DNA of 37,940 bases from Flavobacteriales bacterium (GCA_020435995.1 JAGQYO010000033.1:1-37940), one strand, 5' to 3'; counted from the stretch's first letter, positions 1 through 8,451 are shown. Translations and numbers: made by a program. The notes: generated by a model not told the origin, from the letters alone.

Positions 1-2
1 GT

Positions 3-2195
3 GGTTTCGACAACAGAATTGTAAAAGGTGCGGACGAATCTTTCAAGGATTCGGATTGTGTGAGTTGTGGTGCATGCGCTCAAGCTTGTCCTACTTCAGC
101 AATATCCGACGTGTTTGAATCAAAGGCAATTAACGCAACCCAAGTTACCCGAACAGTTTGTACCTATTGTGGTGTGGGTTGTAATTTAGACGTTTCGAGT
201 AAAAGTGGACAAATATTGAGTATTCAAGCCCCTTTCAATGCGGAAGTAAACCAAGGGCATACTTGTTTGAAAGGTCGATATGCCTTTAAGTTTTACGACC
301 ACCCAGAAAGACTACGAGATCCGTTAATCAAACGAAATGGAAAATTTGAAGTAGCTACTTGGGAAGAAGCTTACGATTTTATTGTTTCCAAATTCGAAAA
401 AATTAAAGCCGAAAATGGCCCAGATGCCATTGCTGGTATTTCATCTTCTCGTTGTACAAATGAGGAAAACTACCTGATGCAGAAGTTTATCAGAGCGGTA
501 ATCGGTACCAACAATATTGATGGTTGTGCCCGAGTTTGTCATTCACCTACGGCATTGGGTATGCAGCGCACCTATGGAACAGGAGCGGCTACCAATTCAA
601 TTGAGGATATCAAGCATACCGATCTCATGATGATTATCGGGGCGAATCCGACAAAAGCTCATCCTGTAACAGGAGCAAAAATGAAGCAGGCTGCCATGAA
701 AGGTACCAAGCTCATTGTGATTGATCCTTACAGAACAGAAATTGCCAAATACGCGGATTACCACTTGCAATTGCGACCTGGTACTAATGTAGCCGTGCTT
801 AATATGATGTTGTATTACATTGTAATGGAAGGCAAAGCCGACAACTCCTTTATTCAAGGTCGAACTACTGGATACGAGGATTTTGTAAAAGACATTCACA
901 AGCTAAATATCGATAAGTTAGAAGAAGTTTCTGGTGTAGATCGCAACTTGGCTCGTGCAGCGGCTTTGGCTTACGCTGATGCGCCTAATGCCATGTCGTT
1001 CCACGGTTTGGGAGTCACAGAGCATTCTCAAGGTACGTTCACTGTAATGCTCATTGCGCAGCTGGCCATGATTACAGGAAACATAGGTCGCCCAGGAGTT
1101 GGAGTAAATCCGCTACGTGGACAAAACAACGTACAAGGTTCTGCCGATATGGGAGTTCAACCACACCAAGGTGCTGGTTACATGGATATAAACAAGCCAG
1201 AAGTAGTTGATCAGTATTCTAAATTTTACGGCGTTAGCGTACCCTTGGGAGAAGGATTAAAAATTCCTGAAATGTTTGATGCGGCCATTGCTGGCAAACT
1301 TAAAGGTGCTTGGATTGTAGGCGAAGATGTAGCCCAAACAGATCCTAATACCAAACACGTAGTAAAAGCATTGAAGAGCCTTGATATACTGGTAGTTCAG
1401 GAACTCTTTATGACCGAAACAGCCTTGTTGGCTGATGTTATTCTGCCTGGAGCCAGTTTCTTAGAAAAAGATGGAACATTCACCAATGGCGAACGAAGAA
1501 TTCAGCGGGTGCAACAAGTTGTACCTCCAGTAGGAAATGCCAAAATTGATGGGCAAATCATTATTGATGTAATGAACCGAATGGGCTACAAACAAGCGGA
1601 TTACGATGCCAAAACCATGTTGGAAGAAATCTCTCAAATTGTACCTTTCTTTAGAGGTGTAAAGTGGGACGAACTTGGCGATAGCGGAAAACAATGGCCT
1701 GTGAAGGAGGACGGAACGGATACCAAAATCTTGCACACAGAAGATTTTAAAATTGGCAAAGGCCGATTTAAAGCCTTCGACTGGCGAGAGTCTACCGAGA
1801 TTTCAGATCATGGAAAACAGTTTCCATTTATACTTACCACGGTGCGCGAGCTCGAACATTACAATTGCGGTGCAATGACCCGCAGAACGGGTAATGTGGA
1901 CATACTTGGAGAAGATTATTTGGTGATAAACCCGGTGGACGCCGAAGCAAAAGGCATCAAACATGGCGACATGGTTTGTATTAGTTCTGAGCGTGGCAAA
2001 GCCGATGTTCGTGCCAAAGTAAGCACTGATGTAAAGCCCGGAATATTGAGCTCTACCTTCCACTTCCCAGAGATTATGCTCAATAACCTTACGGGTAATG
2101 TAAGCGACTCTGAAGCGATGTGCCCTGAGTATAAAGTAGTGAGTGTTGATATCCGAAAAAGCAAAGGGGAGTTTAAGGCGAAAGTGATAGTATAG
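3..2195 (+). CDS. fdhF: Formate dehydrogenase alpha subunit, molybdopterin oxidoreductase (5' partial)
   Basis: Catalytic subunit of a molybdenum formate dehydrogenase, which oxidises formate to CO2. The reading frame is open to the left edge, so the N-terminus is missing. The first visible part ends in a ferredoxin-type Cys motif (CVSCGACAQAC, from base 57). Next comes the Mo/W oxidoreductase 4Fe-4S motif CTYCGVGC, with a fourth Cys in GHTCLKG. In the segment GCARVCHSP the codon at 537-539 is TGT, so the Mo ligand is Cys, not selenocysteine. The C-terminal part (RELEHYNCGAMTRRTG onward) is the molybdopterin-dinucleotide-binding domain. Family knowledge: alpha subunits with extra N-terminal Fe-S domains usually pass electrons to NuoE/NuoF-like subunits, which would lie upstream. 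Formate is the likeliest substrate. A related Mo oxidoreductase cannot be fully excluded. Confidence 0.9.
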   Translation, partial: GFDNRIVKGADESFKDSDCVSCGACAQACPTSAISDVFESKAINATQVTRTVCTYCGVGCNLDVSSKSGQILSIQAPFNAEVNQGHTCLKGRYAFKFYDHPERLRDPLIKRNGKFEVATWEEAYDFIVSKFEKIKAENGPDAIAGISSSRCTNEENYLMQKFIRAVIGTNNIDGCARVCHSPTALGMQRTYGTGAATNSIEDIKHTDLMMIIGANPTKAHPVTGAKMKQAAMKGTKLIVIDPYRTEIAKYADYHLQLRPGTNVAVLNMMLYYIVMEGKADNSFIQGRTTGYEDFVKDIHKLNIDKLEEVSGVDRNLARAAALAYADAPNAMSFHGLGVTEHSQGTFTVMLIAQLAMITGNIGRPGVGVNPLRGQNNVQGSADMGVQPHQGAGYMDINKPEVVDQYSKFYGVSVPLGEGLKIPEMFDAAIAGKLKGAWIVGEDVAQTDPNTKHVVKALKSLDILVVQELFMTETALLADVILPGASFLEKDGTFTNGERRIQRVQQVVPPVGNAKIDGQIIIDVMNRMGYKQADYDAKTMLEEISQIVPFFRGVKWDELGDSGKQWPVKEDGTDTKILHTEDFKIGKGRFKAFDWRESTEISDHGKQFPFILTTVRELEHYNCGAMTRRTGNVDILGEDYLVINPVDAEAKGIKHGDMVCISSERGKADVRAKVSTDVKPGILSSTFHFPEIMLNNLTGNVSDSEAMCPEYKVVSVDIRKSKGEFKAKVIV

Positions 2196-2224
2196 GGTTG
2201 GGGTTGGCGTTGGTTAAAAGATAA

Positions 2225-2246
2225 GCACGAACGAGTACGTTCGCGC
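2225..2246 (+). repeat. Hairpin repeat element, copy A
   Basis: A 22-nt stem-loop 29 nt after the fdhF stop codon. The inner stem is CGAACG/CGTTCG with loop AGTA. The outer bases are GCA/CGC, where A faces C (G-U on the opposite strand). It is followed by GGGCTGGGG. The stem differs from the other copies but still pairs. Confidence 0.75.
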
Positions 2247-2345
2247 GGGCTGGGGCAAATCTGCGCCAACAGGGGAGAGGAAATACGAGTTTCAAATTTC
2301 CGTATTGATGAATGTTTTACAATTGATTGAACTGAAAGATTCCCA

Positions 2346-2440
2346 CGCCAGCGCTGACGTCCTCGTCAGTGCGATTTAAAATCTATATATCCATTTACCA
2401 ACCACTACTCCAAAAAAAAATCGCTTACCGAGTGGGTCTT
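2346..2440 (-). repeat. Hairpin repeat element, copy B, with its ~95-nt extended unit
   Basis: The hairpin itself is 2351-2372. Read on the minus strand, the stem is CTGACG/CGTCAG with loop AGGA, the outer bases are GCA/CGC and the tail is TGGCG. Sequence downstream on the plus strand to about 2440 aligns without gaps to 2905-2999 (offset 559, about 75 of 95 positions identical by eye). Copies B and C therefore belong to a longer repeat unit. Confidence 0.7.
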
Positions 2441-2690
2441 GTATTCCAACTCTAATAGGTTTTGGTCGCTTCTTAAGTTACGTTCCGCAAACTACGGAAT
2501 TGCAATTATTTTTTTTTCATGCAAAGTTCATCTGCGCTAATCCGCTTGAGCTACGGTCATTTTTCTTTGTGTCTTAGCGTCTTTGCGAGAGACTATACTG
2601 AGTTATTCTTTTCTCCGCGTTCCTTCCGCTTTGCGGAACTTCACCTTCCGCTTGTTTGCACCTTCTTCGCGAAACTTTGCGTTACAACCC

Positions 2691-2788
2691 ATCTGCGCTA
2701 ATCTGCGAAATCTACGGGAGCTTAAATGTAAAACACTCCGCGTACCACTACGCCTCCATTGCGAAACTTCGCGTAATAGCTCTTACTT
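2691..2788 (+). repeat. CTGCGAAATCTGCGGGAG-type intergenic repeat, copy 1
   Basis: Two modules: a 5' part with 'aatctgcgaaatct(a/g)cggg' leading into 'gagcttaaatgtaaaac', and a 3' part with 'actccgcg', 'cctcc(a/t)ttgcgaaac' and 'gcgtaat'. The same modules in the same order recur at 4316-4430, and a shortened copy is at 2818-2863. A more diverged relative precedes it at about 2519-2690. No coding potential is apparent. Confidence 0.7.
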
Positions 2789-2817
2789 AATCAATTAAGG
2801 ACCTACACCAAAATTTA

Positions 2818-2897
2818 ATCAGCGTTAATCTGCGAAATCTGCGGGAGCTTAAATGTAAAACAGTAAAATGTAAAATTCAAAATGAAAAACACTCCGC
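2818..2897 (+). repeat. CTGCGAAATCTGCGGGAG-type repeat, copy 2 (interrupted)
   Basis: The first module (2818-2862) matches copy 1 up to 'aaatgtaaaac'. The second module is missing except for 'aacactccgc' at 2888-2897, which runs into a C tract and hairpin copy C. It looks like a deleted or partly replaced copy. Confidence 0.6.
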
Positions 2898-2904
2898 CCC
2901 CCCC

Positions 2905-2999
2905 CGCCAGCGCTGATGTCCTCGTCAGTGCGATTTAAAACCTTTCTATCCAATTGCCTACAAATTCTTCAAAAACAAGTCGTTTGTCTAGTAGGTTTG
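2905..2999 (-). repeat. Hairpin repeat element, copy C, with its ~95-nt extended unit
   Basis: The hairpin is 2910-2931. On the plus strand its arms are CTGATG and CGTCAG around loop TCCT, so one T faces G (a U-G wobble in RNA). The flank matches the unit of copy B. It lies about 100 nt past the 3' end of the ATPase gene. Confidence 0.7.
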
Positions 3000-3035
3000 G
3001 GTCTATATCTCCATTAAATCTTTAATCAAAAAGAG

Positions 3036-4175
3036 TTATTCCATGAATTTATAGGATAGCTGAAATAGCCCTGCATTTTTGGGTGTGATGACGAATGGAT
3101 TGGCCGTGGGGTAGGAATTGGTAAAGGCACGGGTCACTTTATGGTTTTTGAGCATATTATATTTTATTTCATAGGCGTTAATGGTTTCGTGCTCCACTTC
3201 AATGTAATCAACCTCGCTGCCGTTCATATTGCGCCAGAAGTAGGAAGAATTTGAAATGCCGTGATGAACTTTGTATTTCATTCTATCGGCAACCACTAAG
3301 TTTTCAAAGAGTGCTCCTTGGTCAGTCCTAATTTTAAGTTCTCTAAAATCTCCAATAACGGCATTTCTGATTCCGCAATCCCAAAAATAGATTTTGCTCA
3401 TTTTGCTTATTTCTTTTCGTGGGTTATTGCTAAGGGCTTTCAATCTAAAAATCACAAATGATTTTTCCAGCAAATCGATGTAACTTTCTATGGTTTCTGA
3501 TTTTACACGAAGCGTTTTGGCCAATTCATGGATTGAAACTTCGCTACCAATTTGATAAGCCAAGAGCTTAAGCAATTGATCTAAAAGTTGTGGTTTACGA
3601 AGGTCTTTCCAAATCAACACATCCTTGTATAAGTATTGTCCTGCTATGTTTTTAAGCAGTTCTTCAGCAATGGCTCTTTGAATACTTATTTCGGGATAAT
3701 ATCCATAAACTAAATGAAAAGAAAGCTGCTGTTGGATTTCGAAAGGTGAAGAGCTTGCATATAATTCTTTTGTAGTAAGAGGATAGAGGTGAAATAAAAA
3801 ATGCCTGCCTGTTAAAGGTTCAAAGATCGAATCTGAAATTTCTAATGCAGAAGAACCTGTTGCAACCACTTGTAAGTCTTTGAAATTATCGGTCAGTAAT
3901 TTTAACAGCAATCCAGCGTTTTTTACCCGTTGAATTTCATCAATAACAAGTAATTTTTTGTTACCTACAATGAGTTTTAAATCTTCTAGATTATTAATTT
4001 CAAGGGAGTCGCGTGTTTGAGGTTCATCAGCATTGAGCCAAAGACCATTCTCAGCATTGGCAAATACCTTTTTTAGAATCGTTGTTTTGCCCACTTGTCG
4101 GGCTCCTGTGAGTACAATGGTCTTTCCTTTTCCTAACCATTTTTGAAGTCGTGTTTCTAGTGATCTTTCTAACAT
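3036..4175 (-). CDS. AAA_14/DUF4143 ATP-binding protein
   Basis: A 379-residue P-loop ATPase of the AAA_14 plus DUF4143 type. Visible motifs are Walker A GARQVGKTT at about residues 24-32, Walker B LLVIDEIQ at 75-82 and a sensor-like ATGSSA at about 105-110. The C-terminal part has a restriction-endonuclease-like pattern (SEVDYIE followed by AYEIKYN, about 320-340), as expected for DUF4143. Length and domain order are normal. The cellular role of this family is not established. Copy number and location vary widely among Bacteroidota, which hints at accessory or mobile behaviour. Here the gene stands alone between repeat arrays of one family. Its ATG lies 4 nt after a TACTTTTG promoter box, which supports this start. 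The only function I can support is ATP binding. Confidence 0.88.
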   Translation of the reverse strand: MLERSLETRLQKWLGKGKTIVLTGARQVGKTTILKKVFANAENGLWLNADEPQTRDSLEINNLEDLKLIVGNKKLLVIDEIQRVKNAGLLLKLLTDNFKDLQVVATGSSALEISDSIFEPLTGRHFLFHLYPLTTKELYASSSPFEIQQQLSFHLVYGYYPEISIQRAIAEELLKNIAGQYLYKDVLIWKDLRKPQLLDQLLKLLAYQIGSEVSIHELAKTLRVKSETIESYIDLLEKSFVIFRLKALSNNPRKEISKMSKIYFWDCGIRNAVIGDFRELKIRTDQGALFENLVVADRMKYKVHHGISNSSYFWRNMNGSEVDYIEVEHETINAYEIKYNMLKNHKVTRAFTNSYPTANPFVITPKNAGLFQLSYKFME

Positions 4176-4179
4176 GCCT

Positions 4180-4187
4180 CAAAAGTA
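4180..4187 (-). promoter_or_regulatory. Candidate -7 box (TACTTTTG) of the AAA/DUF4143 gene
   Basis: Exact match to the Bacteroidota -7 consensus TAnnTTTG, read on the minus strand. Only 4 nt separate it from the ATG at 4175, so the transcript would be leaderless or nearly so. I see no clear -33 TTG at the usual distance. Confidence 0.5.
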
Positions 4188-4315
4188 TTAATATTTCCAG
4201 TATAATGGAAAATTAGATACTTAATATTCTTTTATATTCGAATATCTAATTGAAACATATTTGGAACGGGCAGCTTTCCTTCTTGTCCTTTTATGACAGG
4301 GAGCTTCACTTTCTG

Positions 4316-4470
4316 TTAGTCTGCGCTTAATCTGCGAAATCTGCGGGAGCTTAAATGTAAAACACTCCGCGCCACTTTGCGCCTCCTTTGCGAAACTATG
4401 CGTAATTGCTCCTACTTCTGCTTTTCGGAACTTCAACTTCGGCTGGTCCGCGAAACTTTGCTTAACATCT
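4316..4470 (+). repeat. CTGCGAAATCTGCGGGAG-type intergenic repeat, copy 3
   Basis: Same two modules and orientation as 2691-2788: 'cttaatctgcgaaatctgcg', then 'actccgcg', then 'cctcctttgcgaaac'. An extension ('cttttcggaacttcaacttc', 'cgcgaaactttgc') resembles 2630-2683. With the copies at 2691-2897 it brackets the ATPase gene as direct repeats. Confidence 0.7.
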
Positions 4471-4521
4471 TATCCGCCCCAACAGCAAATCCGATAACCC
4501 TATCGAGCAAAGAAAATTATT

Positions 4522-5751
4522 CTACTTCACAAAAGTGATATGGCTAACCCCGTGGGTAGGCACCTCTTGAATTTTGGTAATGGTACCTGCATTATCGAAG
4601 TGATAAAATCCAAATTTAAGGGTGTTGTTGTCCATTGCATGGAAAATACCATAATCCCATTCGCTTACACCGAATGCTGTAAGGTCATAGTCATCGATGG
4701 TAACAACACGATAAGTATTGCTCAAAGGATTTACTCGAATCACAGCATTTTGCCCAGAATTATTATCTGCTACTAGATAGGCGTAATACTTGCTTGCATA
4801 CAGACTATTGATCTCCGACACGCCAAACGCTCCAACTTGAAACTCTGATTGTTGTTTCTGCACGTAGCGGAAAGTTGAAAAAACCTTTCCATTGTTCGAA
4901 CCATATTTCGTGTTGGAACCAACCCAAACTTTTCTTTCACTTACATGGGCTTGGTATTTTATATGAGCTGGATAAGAGGTAGGATTGAGGCTAATTACTT
5001 CATAAGTAACTGGATCAACCTTCCAAAACCCCTCGGTAGAAGAGATGAAAATAGTGTCGTTTTCGGGGTACTTAAAGATAGTTGTCCTAGTAATATCGTT
5101 CACTGGGAGGGTTAAGAGTCCTGCACCATTTTTAATATATCTAATTTGATCCTTTCCACTTACGTCTTTTCCGAGGTAGCAGATATTGCCATTTTTGTCA
5201 GATACATAGCTAGACACTCTATCACCTGAAATTGACTTCTCAGTTTTGCTCGGGCTTGAAGGGTTACTGTAATCTATCAAGGACAACACACCGCCATCTA
5301 ATCTGTATCCTACCCTTTTTTCGGGGTGGAAATTAGAGGTTGGAAGATCTTCTTTTTTTACAAAAAACAGCCTACCCGTGGCTCTTTCAACAAGCCCTTC
5401 CTGCATTCCTTCAAGGCGCATGAACTCATGATCAAAAGGATTAAGGTATATTTTTTCCTTACTGAAGTCTGTAATTATCTCTTGACTAGAAGCATTGTAA
5501 AATCGTATTGTGTCGATTTTATTATCTAAGTCTACAAGTAAGACTCCTGCATTGGTAGAGGCATTTGGAGATGCATAATACCCTATTACGGCCATCGTTT
5601 TTGGCCCAAAGTTGAGGTGATGTAATTCTTTTGAAATGGATGTACTGGGAGGTATAACTGCAGGAGGAGTTGCAATAGGATCAATCTCTTCGTCTTTTTT
5701 CTTACATGAAAAAATGACAACTGCTAATAGTATGATGTATAAGGTTCTCAT
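4522..5751 (-). CDS. Outer-membrane or periplasmic lipoprotein, function unknown
   Basis: A 409-residue predicted lipoprotein. The N-terminus is a short hydrophobic signal ending in VVIFSC, with lipidated Cys at 16, followed by KKKDEE and a Pro-rich linker (ATPPAVIPP). The rest is rich in aromatic and beta-prone residues, with repeated small motifs (for example FWKVDP and VWVGSN) suggestive of a beta-propeller. I recognise no catalytic motif. Its ATG overlaps the TGA of the upstream T9SS protein gene (ATGA, 5748-5751), so the two are probably translationally coupled and may act together at the cell surface. Function not assigned. Confidence 0.8.
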   Translation of the reverse strand: MRTLYIILLAVVIFSCKKKDEEIDPIATPPAVIPPSTSISKELHHLNFGPKTMAVIGYYASPNASTNAGVLLVDLDNKIDTIRFYNASSQEIITDFSKEKIYLNPFDHEFMRLEGMQEGLVERATGRLFFVKKEDLPTSNFHPEKRVGYRLDGGVLSLIDYSNPSSPSKTEKSISGDRVSSYVSDKNGNICYLGKDVSGKDQIRYIKNGAGLLTLPVNDITRTTIFKYPENDTIFISSTEGFWKVDPVTYEVISLNPTSYPAHIKYQAHVSERKVWVGSNTKYGSNNGKVFSTFRYVQKQQSEFQVGAFGVSEINSLYASKYYAYLVADNNSGQNAVIRVNPLSNTYRVVTIDDYDLTAFGVSEWDYGIFHAMDNNTLKFGFYHFDNAGTITKIQEVPTHGVSHITFVK

Positions 5752-7460
5752 TCTTTAATAATTATTTGTCTATGATTAAATTGATCTGTTTTGCTTAATT
5801 CAAGAATGTAGGTTCCTGGATTGAGGTCGTGTACTTTAATTTGTTGATTGGACAATTCTCCTTCCAATACCATTTTGCCATCTATTTGATAAACAGTATA
5901 GTTCGTAATATGCGGATTTTCGAGATAAATAATGGATTTACATGGGTTTGGATAAGTAAGAAATTGCTCGCCATTTTCATTATTTACAGACAAAGGCGGG
6001 TAGGTTACTTCTTCCTCTGTCGGCCACGAAGTTTCAGAGACTGAATAAAACTCTAAACTTCCTTTGGAATTCATAGTATCATTTTCCCACGACATCGAAA
6101 CTTCTGTTGATCCCGAGGAATTTCTAACTGTACTTTCATTGAGCCATCGCCCATCTTTGTAAGTTGCCGATACGATGTTTTCATGATGTAATTTATTTAA
6201 GGATTTCATGTATACCACATCGCCCGATTTGTCTAATGCCATTTCAAAACCTGACCAAAAATCATTGCGGGATTCATAAGGCGTAGATAATATTTGATTT
6301 TTAAAAGGAATAGTGCCATTGAATGCTCCTCTAACTATCAGAGAATCGTTGACGATCGATGCGCCGTAAAGGCTTAAAAGTTTTTTCGTTCTGGAGTCAA
6401 CCCATGTCCAGTTGGAGTTGCCGTTATTTAAATCAAGAGATTCAATAAAACCTATCGCTTTTCTATCTGGATTCGCTATGGTTTGTCCATTTAAAGTTAA
6501 TTCGCGATAGGAGGTTCCAGATGCCACAACTTGGTTGTTCCAAAGGGTAAGATTAAAATGAATGGGTTGACCCACTCCTGAAGGTGTTGCACCTATTGTT
6601 TTGCCCCAAACGTAGTTACCCGAGGCATCTATTTTAACAATTCGTACCCCTCCGACTGGCCCGAAAGAATTGTTCTGAATTCGGGCACTATCTAGATAGC
6701 CCGAAAAGGCAATTACCACTTCACTATTGTCTGTATATATTATGTCAGAAATTGAACCTAAGTCTATAAGGGAACCGCAATCGCCCAAAATGGTAAATCG
6801 CAATCTATTCCCGTTTGTATCATAAAAAACAATGGGGTAACGGCCAATGTTACTTCCGTTACAGGTAATCGAAGTATCGGGGAAACTCACGCCTTGAAAA
6901 TCTCTTGTTGTTATCAGTAATTCATTCTTCGAGTTCAATAGCATTCTTCTGTTTCTGGCGAAGGAATATTCAGGGGATCCTGAATTCACACTACTAATTA
7001 ATGTTTTAGCAAATATTAGATCACCATTTTCTTTTAATTTAATCAGTGCCATCGAATTCCCTGCGAATTGTGATGAATCTTTAAGGATAGTATCACCATC
7101 AAGTACAATAGCCACCCAATAATTTAGGGTTAGATAGGTTTCGTTTTGGTCAGTAATAACTATATCAAATGGTCCAGAGGCATTAATAAATTCCCTTTGA
7201 AATAAAGTAGAGCCGTTTCCATCTTTCTTTATATAAATAGCCCCACCAACAGATAAGCCTACATTATTTATACTGCTAACGTCATTTTTATTGATAGCTA
7301 AATGCACTTCGTGATTTTGACCCATTAAAACTCGGTCATTTTTATACCACTTCGAAGAGGTAAATTCATGAGTGATTTTAGTCCGAAATATTTCAGTGAA
7401 TTGAGCTTGAATCCAAAAGGAATTCATCAGAAGGACGGTAAATAATAAGGTGCGAAGCAT
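5748..7460 (-). CDS. Secreted protein with C-terminal T9SS sorting domain
   Basis: A 570-residue exported protein with an N-terminal signal peptide (hydrophobic stretch ending around FWIQAQ). The last ~70 residues are a type IX secretion sorting domain: YPNPCKSIIYLE, then VYQIDGKMVLEGEL, then LNPGTYILEL near the end. The middle is beta-rich with repeated patterns like FAKTLISS, VWGKTIG and VVASG, as in Bacteroidota surface proteins with repeated 'data-log'-like blades. No enzyme motif is recognised. Family knowledge: T9SS type A sorting domains are cleaved as the protein crosses the outer membrane. The gene is first in a pair with the lipoprotein at 4522-5751 (4-nt overlap) and has a candidate promoter 36 nt upstream. 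Confidence 0.85.
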   Translation of the reverse strand: MLRTLLFTVLLMNSFWIQAQFTEIFRTKITHEFTSSKWYKNDRVLMGQNHEVHLAINKNDVSSINNVGLSVGGAIYIKKDGNGSTLFQREFINASGPFDIVITDQNETYLTLNYWVAIVLDGDTILKDSSQFAGNSMALIKLKENGDLIFAKTLISSVNSGSPEYSFARNRRMLLNSKNELLITTRDFQGVSFPDTSITCNGSNIGRYPIVFYDTNGNRLRFTILGDCGSLIDLGSISDIIYTDNSEVVIAFSGYLDSARIQNNSFGPVGGVRIVKIDASGNYVWGKTIGATPSGVGQPIHFNLTLWNNQVVASGTSYRELTLNGQTIANPDRKAIGFIESLDLNNGNSNWTWVDSRTKKLLSLYGASIVNDSLIVRGAFNGTIPFKNQILSTPYESRNDFWSGFEMALDKSGDVVYMKSLNKLHHENIVSATYKDGRWLNESTVRNSSGSTEVSMSWENDTMNSKGSLEFYSVSETSWPTEEEVTYPPLSVNNENGEQFLTYPNPCKSIIYLENPHITNYTVYQIDGKMVLEGELSNQQIKVHDLNPGTYILELSKTDQFNHRQIIIKE

Positions 7461-7496
7461 AATTTTAAGGTTATCGATAATTGCGTTTTAGGGTAC

Positions 7497-7504
7497 CAAA
7501 TGTA
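7497..7504 (-). promoter_or_regulatory. Candidate -7 box (TACATTTG) of the T9SS protein gene
   Basis: Exact TAnnTTTG on the minus strand, 36 nt before the ATG at 7460. A TTG (complement of CAA at 7528-7530) lies 23 nt further upstream and could be the -33 element, overlapping the end of the preceding gene. Confidence 0.45.
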
Positions 7505-7526
7505 GTCTTTAGATACCTTTCTCGAC

Positions 7527-7982
7527 TCAATTCTTATGCAGAATAATCCCACCTACCTTCATGTTGAAATCGAAAATAAGGTTGCTTTTTAAATGAAAAT
7601 TACCTTCCGTTAAGGTGATGCCGTCTCTATTAAACTCCGGTAGTTCAAATAGTACATTGATATATGCTTTCTCAAAAGGGTGATTGTTTTTAATTTTTCC
7701 TATTAGAGGGGCCTGCACTACAAAGCCAAAATCTTTTTTGATCAACTCAGCTCCTGTAAACTGAGCATCACCTATTTTCCCCGATATGTTGCCAACTGAG
7801 TCGATGGTTACACTCAATTCTAATTCCCCTATTTCCTCGTTGAGATCAACCTTTAAGAGCGCCCCAGTACCCGACCAAGTGCCTATGAGGTATGTATTAG
7901 AATGAACAAGGTCTGTATTGTTGATTTCCTTTTTACATGAAACCAGTGAAAGGAGTAAAGTTAGAAAGATGGTGTGTTTCAT
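7527..7982 (-). CDS. Small predicted lipoprotein, function unknown
   Basis: A 151-residue protein with a signal ending in LSLVSC (Cys 16) followed by KKE, typical of a Bacteroidota lipoprotein. The mature part begins near YLIGTWSGTG and is predicted beta-rich (VTIDSVGNISGKIGDAQF, FELPEFN), which resembles lipocalin-like folds only in general character. The gene starts 4 nt after the stop of the monooxygenase-like gene at 7987-8301, so the two probably share a transcript. No function can be assigned. Confidence 0.72.
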   Translation of the reverse strand: MKHTIFLTLLLSLVSCKKEINNTDLVHSNTYLIGTWSGTGALLKVDLNEEIGELELSVTIDSVGNISGKIGDAQFTGAELIKKDFGFVVQAPLIGKIKNNHPFEKAYINVLFELPEFNRDGITLTEGNFHLKSNLIFDFNMKVGGIILHKN

Positions 7983-7986
7983 AGGG

Positions 7987-8301
7987 CTATAATTGTGGTT
8001 TATCGCGAAGCAAGTCTACGACAGTGGTGAGCTCGTAAAAGGTATTGATATGTTTGCAACATGCCTTCATTCTTTTGCTAAAGGCTTCTGCTTCTGGCGG
8101 CAATTTACTTCCAAAGTTTTCCCACTTATCTCTAGAAGGCCATTGTGCATACGCTATGTATTTGTTCTCGGATGCATGATGAAGTCGAGAACCCAAACTA
8201 CCTTCATATTTATAAATGAGTTTAGTGAGTTCGGTCCATGTGAAGATAAGTTCTTCATTGAGTCCTTGTTTTACTTCAAAAGAATAAATAACTGAAAACA
8301 T
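7987..8301 (-). CDS. ABM-type (dimeric alpha/beta barrel) monooxygenase-like protein
   Basis: A 104-residue cytoplasmic protein matching the antibiotic biosynthesis monooxygenase (ABM) pattern. A first beta strand with FEVKQGLNEEL is followed by a helix, then GSLGSRLH, then YIAYAQWPSRDKWEN, where the Trp-Pro-Ser/Arg-Asp segment is typical of the fold. Family knowledge: the ferredoxin-like fold dimerises; members include quinol monooxygenases and haem-degrading enzymes, but many have no known substrate. There are two adjacent Cys near residue 82. It is the first gene of a probable two-gene unit with the lipoprotein 4 nt downstream. Confidence 0.72.
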   Translation of the reverse strand: MFSVIYSFEVKQGLNEELIFTWTELTKLIYKYEGSLGSRLHHASENKYIAYAQWPSRDKWENFGSKLPPEAEAFSKRMKACCKHINTFYELTTVVDLLRDKPQL

Positions 8302-8451
8302 CTTCGTTTATATGTAAAAAGTAACTTACGAGCCATTTCAATCGGATTGACTAAAAACCGATTCGAAATTAAATATCTTTCAAACAAAAGGTTAAACTTT
8401 TTGAAGGTTCTGATAAATTATACAACTTCGCAAACATCAAATTCAATTAAT

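Larger units (their letters stand above)
2196..3035. other. Repeat-rich intergenic region without a convincing gene
   Basis: These 840 bases contain three copies of the covarying hairpin element (2225-2246, 2351-2372, 2910-2931) and several copies or fragments of the CTGCGAAATCTGCGGGAG family (about 2519-2863). There is a run of C at about 2896-2905. Short open frames here consist of the repeat sequence itself and resemble no protein. The fdhF transcript presumably ends here, but I see no classical terminator with a T run. Confidence 0.75.
4176..4521. other. Intergenic region with repeat copy 3
   Basis: These 346 bases hold the ATPase promoter (4180-4187), an AT-rich stretch to about 4255 and then repeat sequence (4316-4470). 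A 71-codon open frame on the minus strand (4221-4436) is made of repeat sequence and is not a believable gene. Confidence 0.65.

Noticed and set aside
537-539. Possible selenocysteine codon in formate dehydrogenase
   Set aside because: The codon at the Mo-ligand position is TGT (Cys), so no Sec insertion is needed.
2519-2798. Two short plus-strand open frames
   Set aside because: They consist of the CTGCGAAATCTGCG-type repeats, overlap each other and have no protein features.
2905-2931. CTGATG in hairpin copy C as a hammerhead ribozyme core
   Set aside because: The rest of the hammerhead core (GAAA and three stems) is absent; it is part of the simple hairpin.
4221-4436. 71-codon minus-strand open frame
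   Set aside because: It lies in repeat copy 3; its translation is repeat-derived and basic, with no family resemblance.
2196-4521. Repeat arrays as a CRISPR locus
   Set aside because: Spacing is irregular, copies are diverged and of differing length, there are no unique equal-length spacers and no cas genes.
8339-8362. AATCGG/CCGATT inverted repeat before ettA
   Set aside because: Six pairs with a 12-nt loop in AT-rich DNA, with no promoter context; likely chance.
8347-8451. 35-codon N-terminal extension of ettA
   Set aside because: EttA proteins begin at MSDxKKVIF-like sequence. The extension resembles no family member and is AT-rich upstream DNA.
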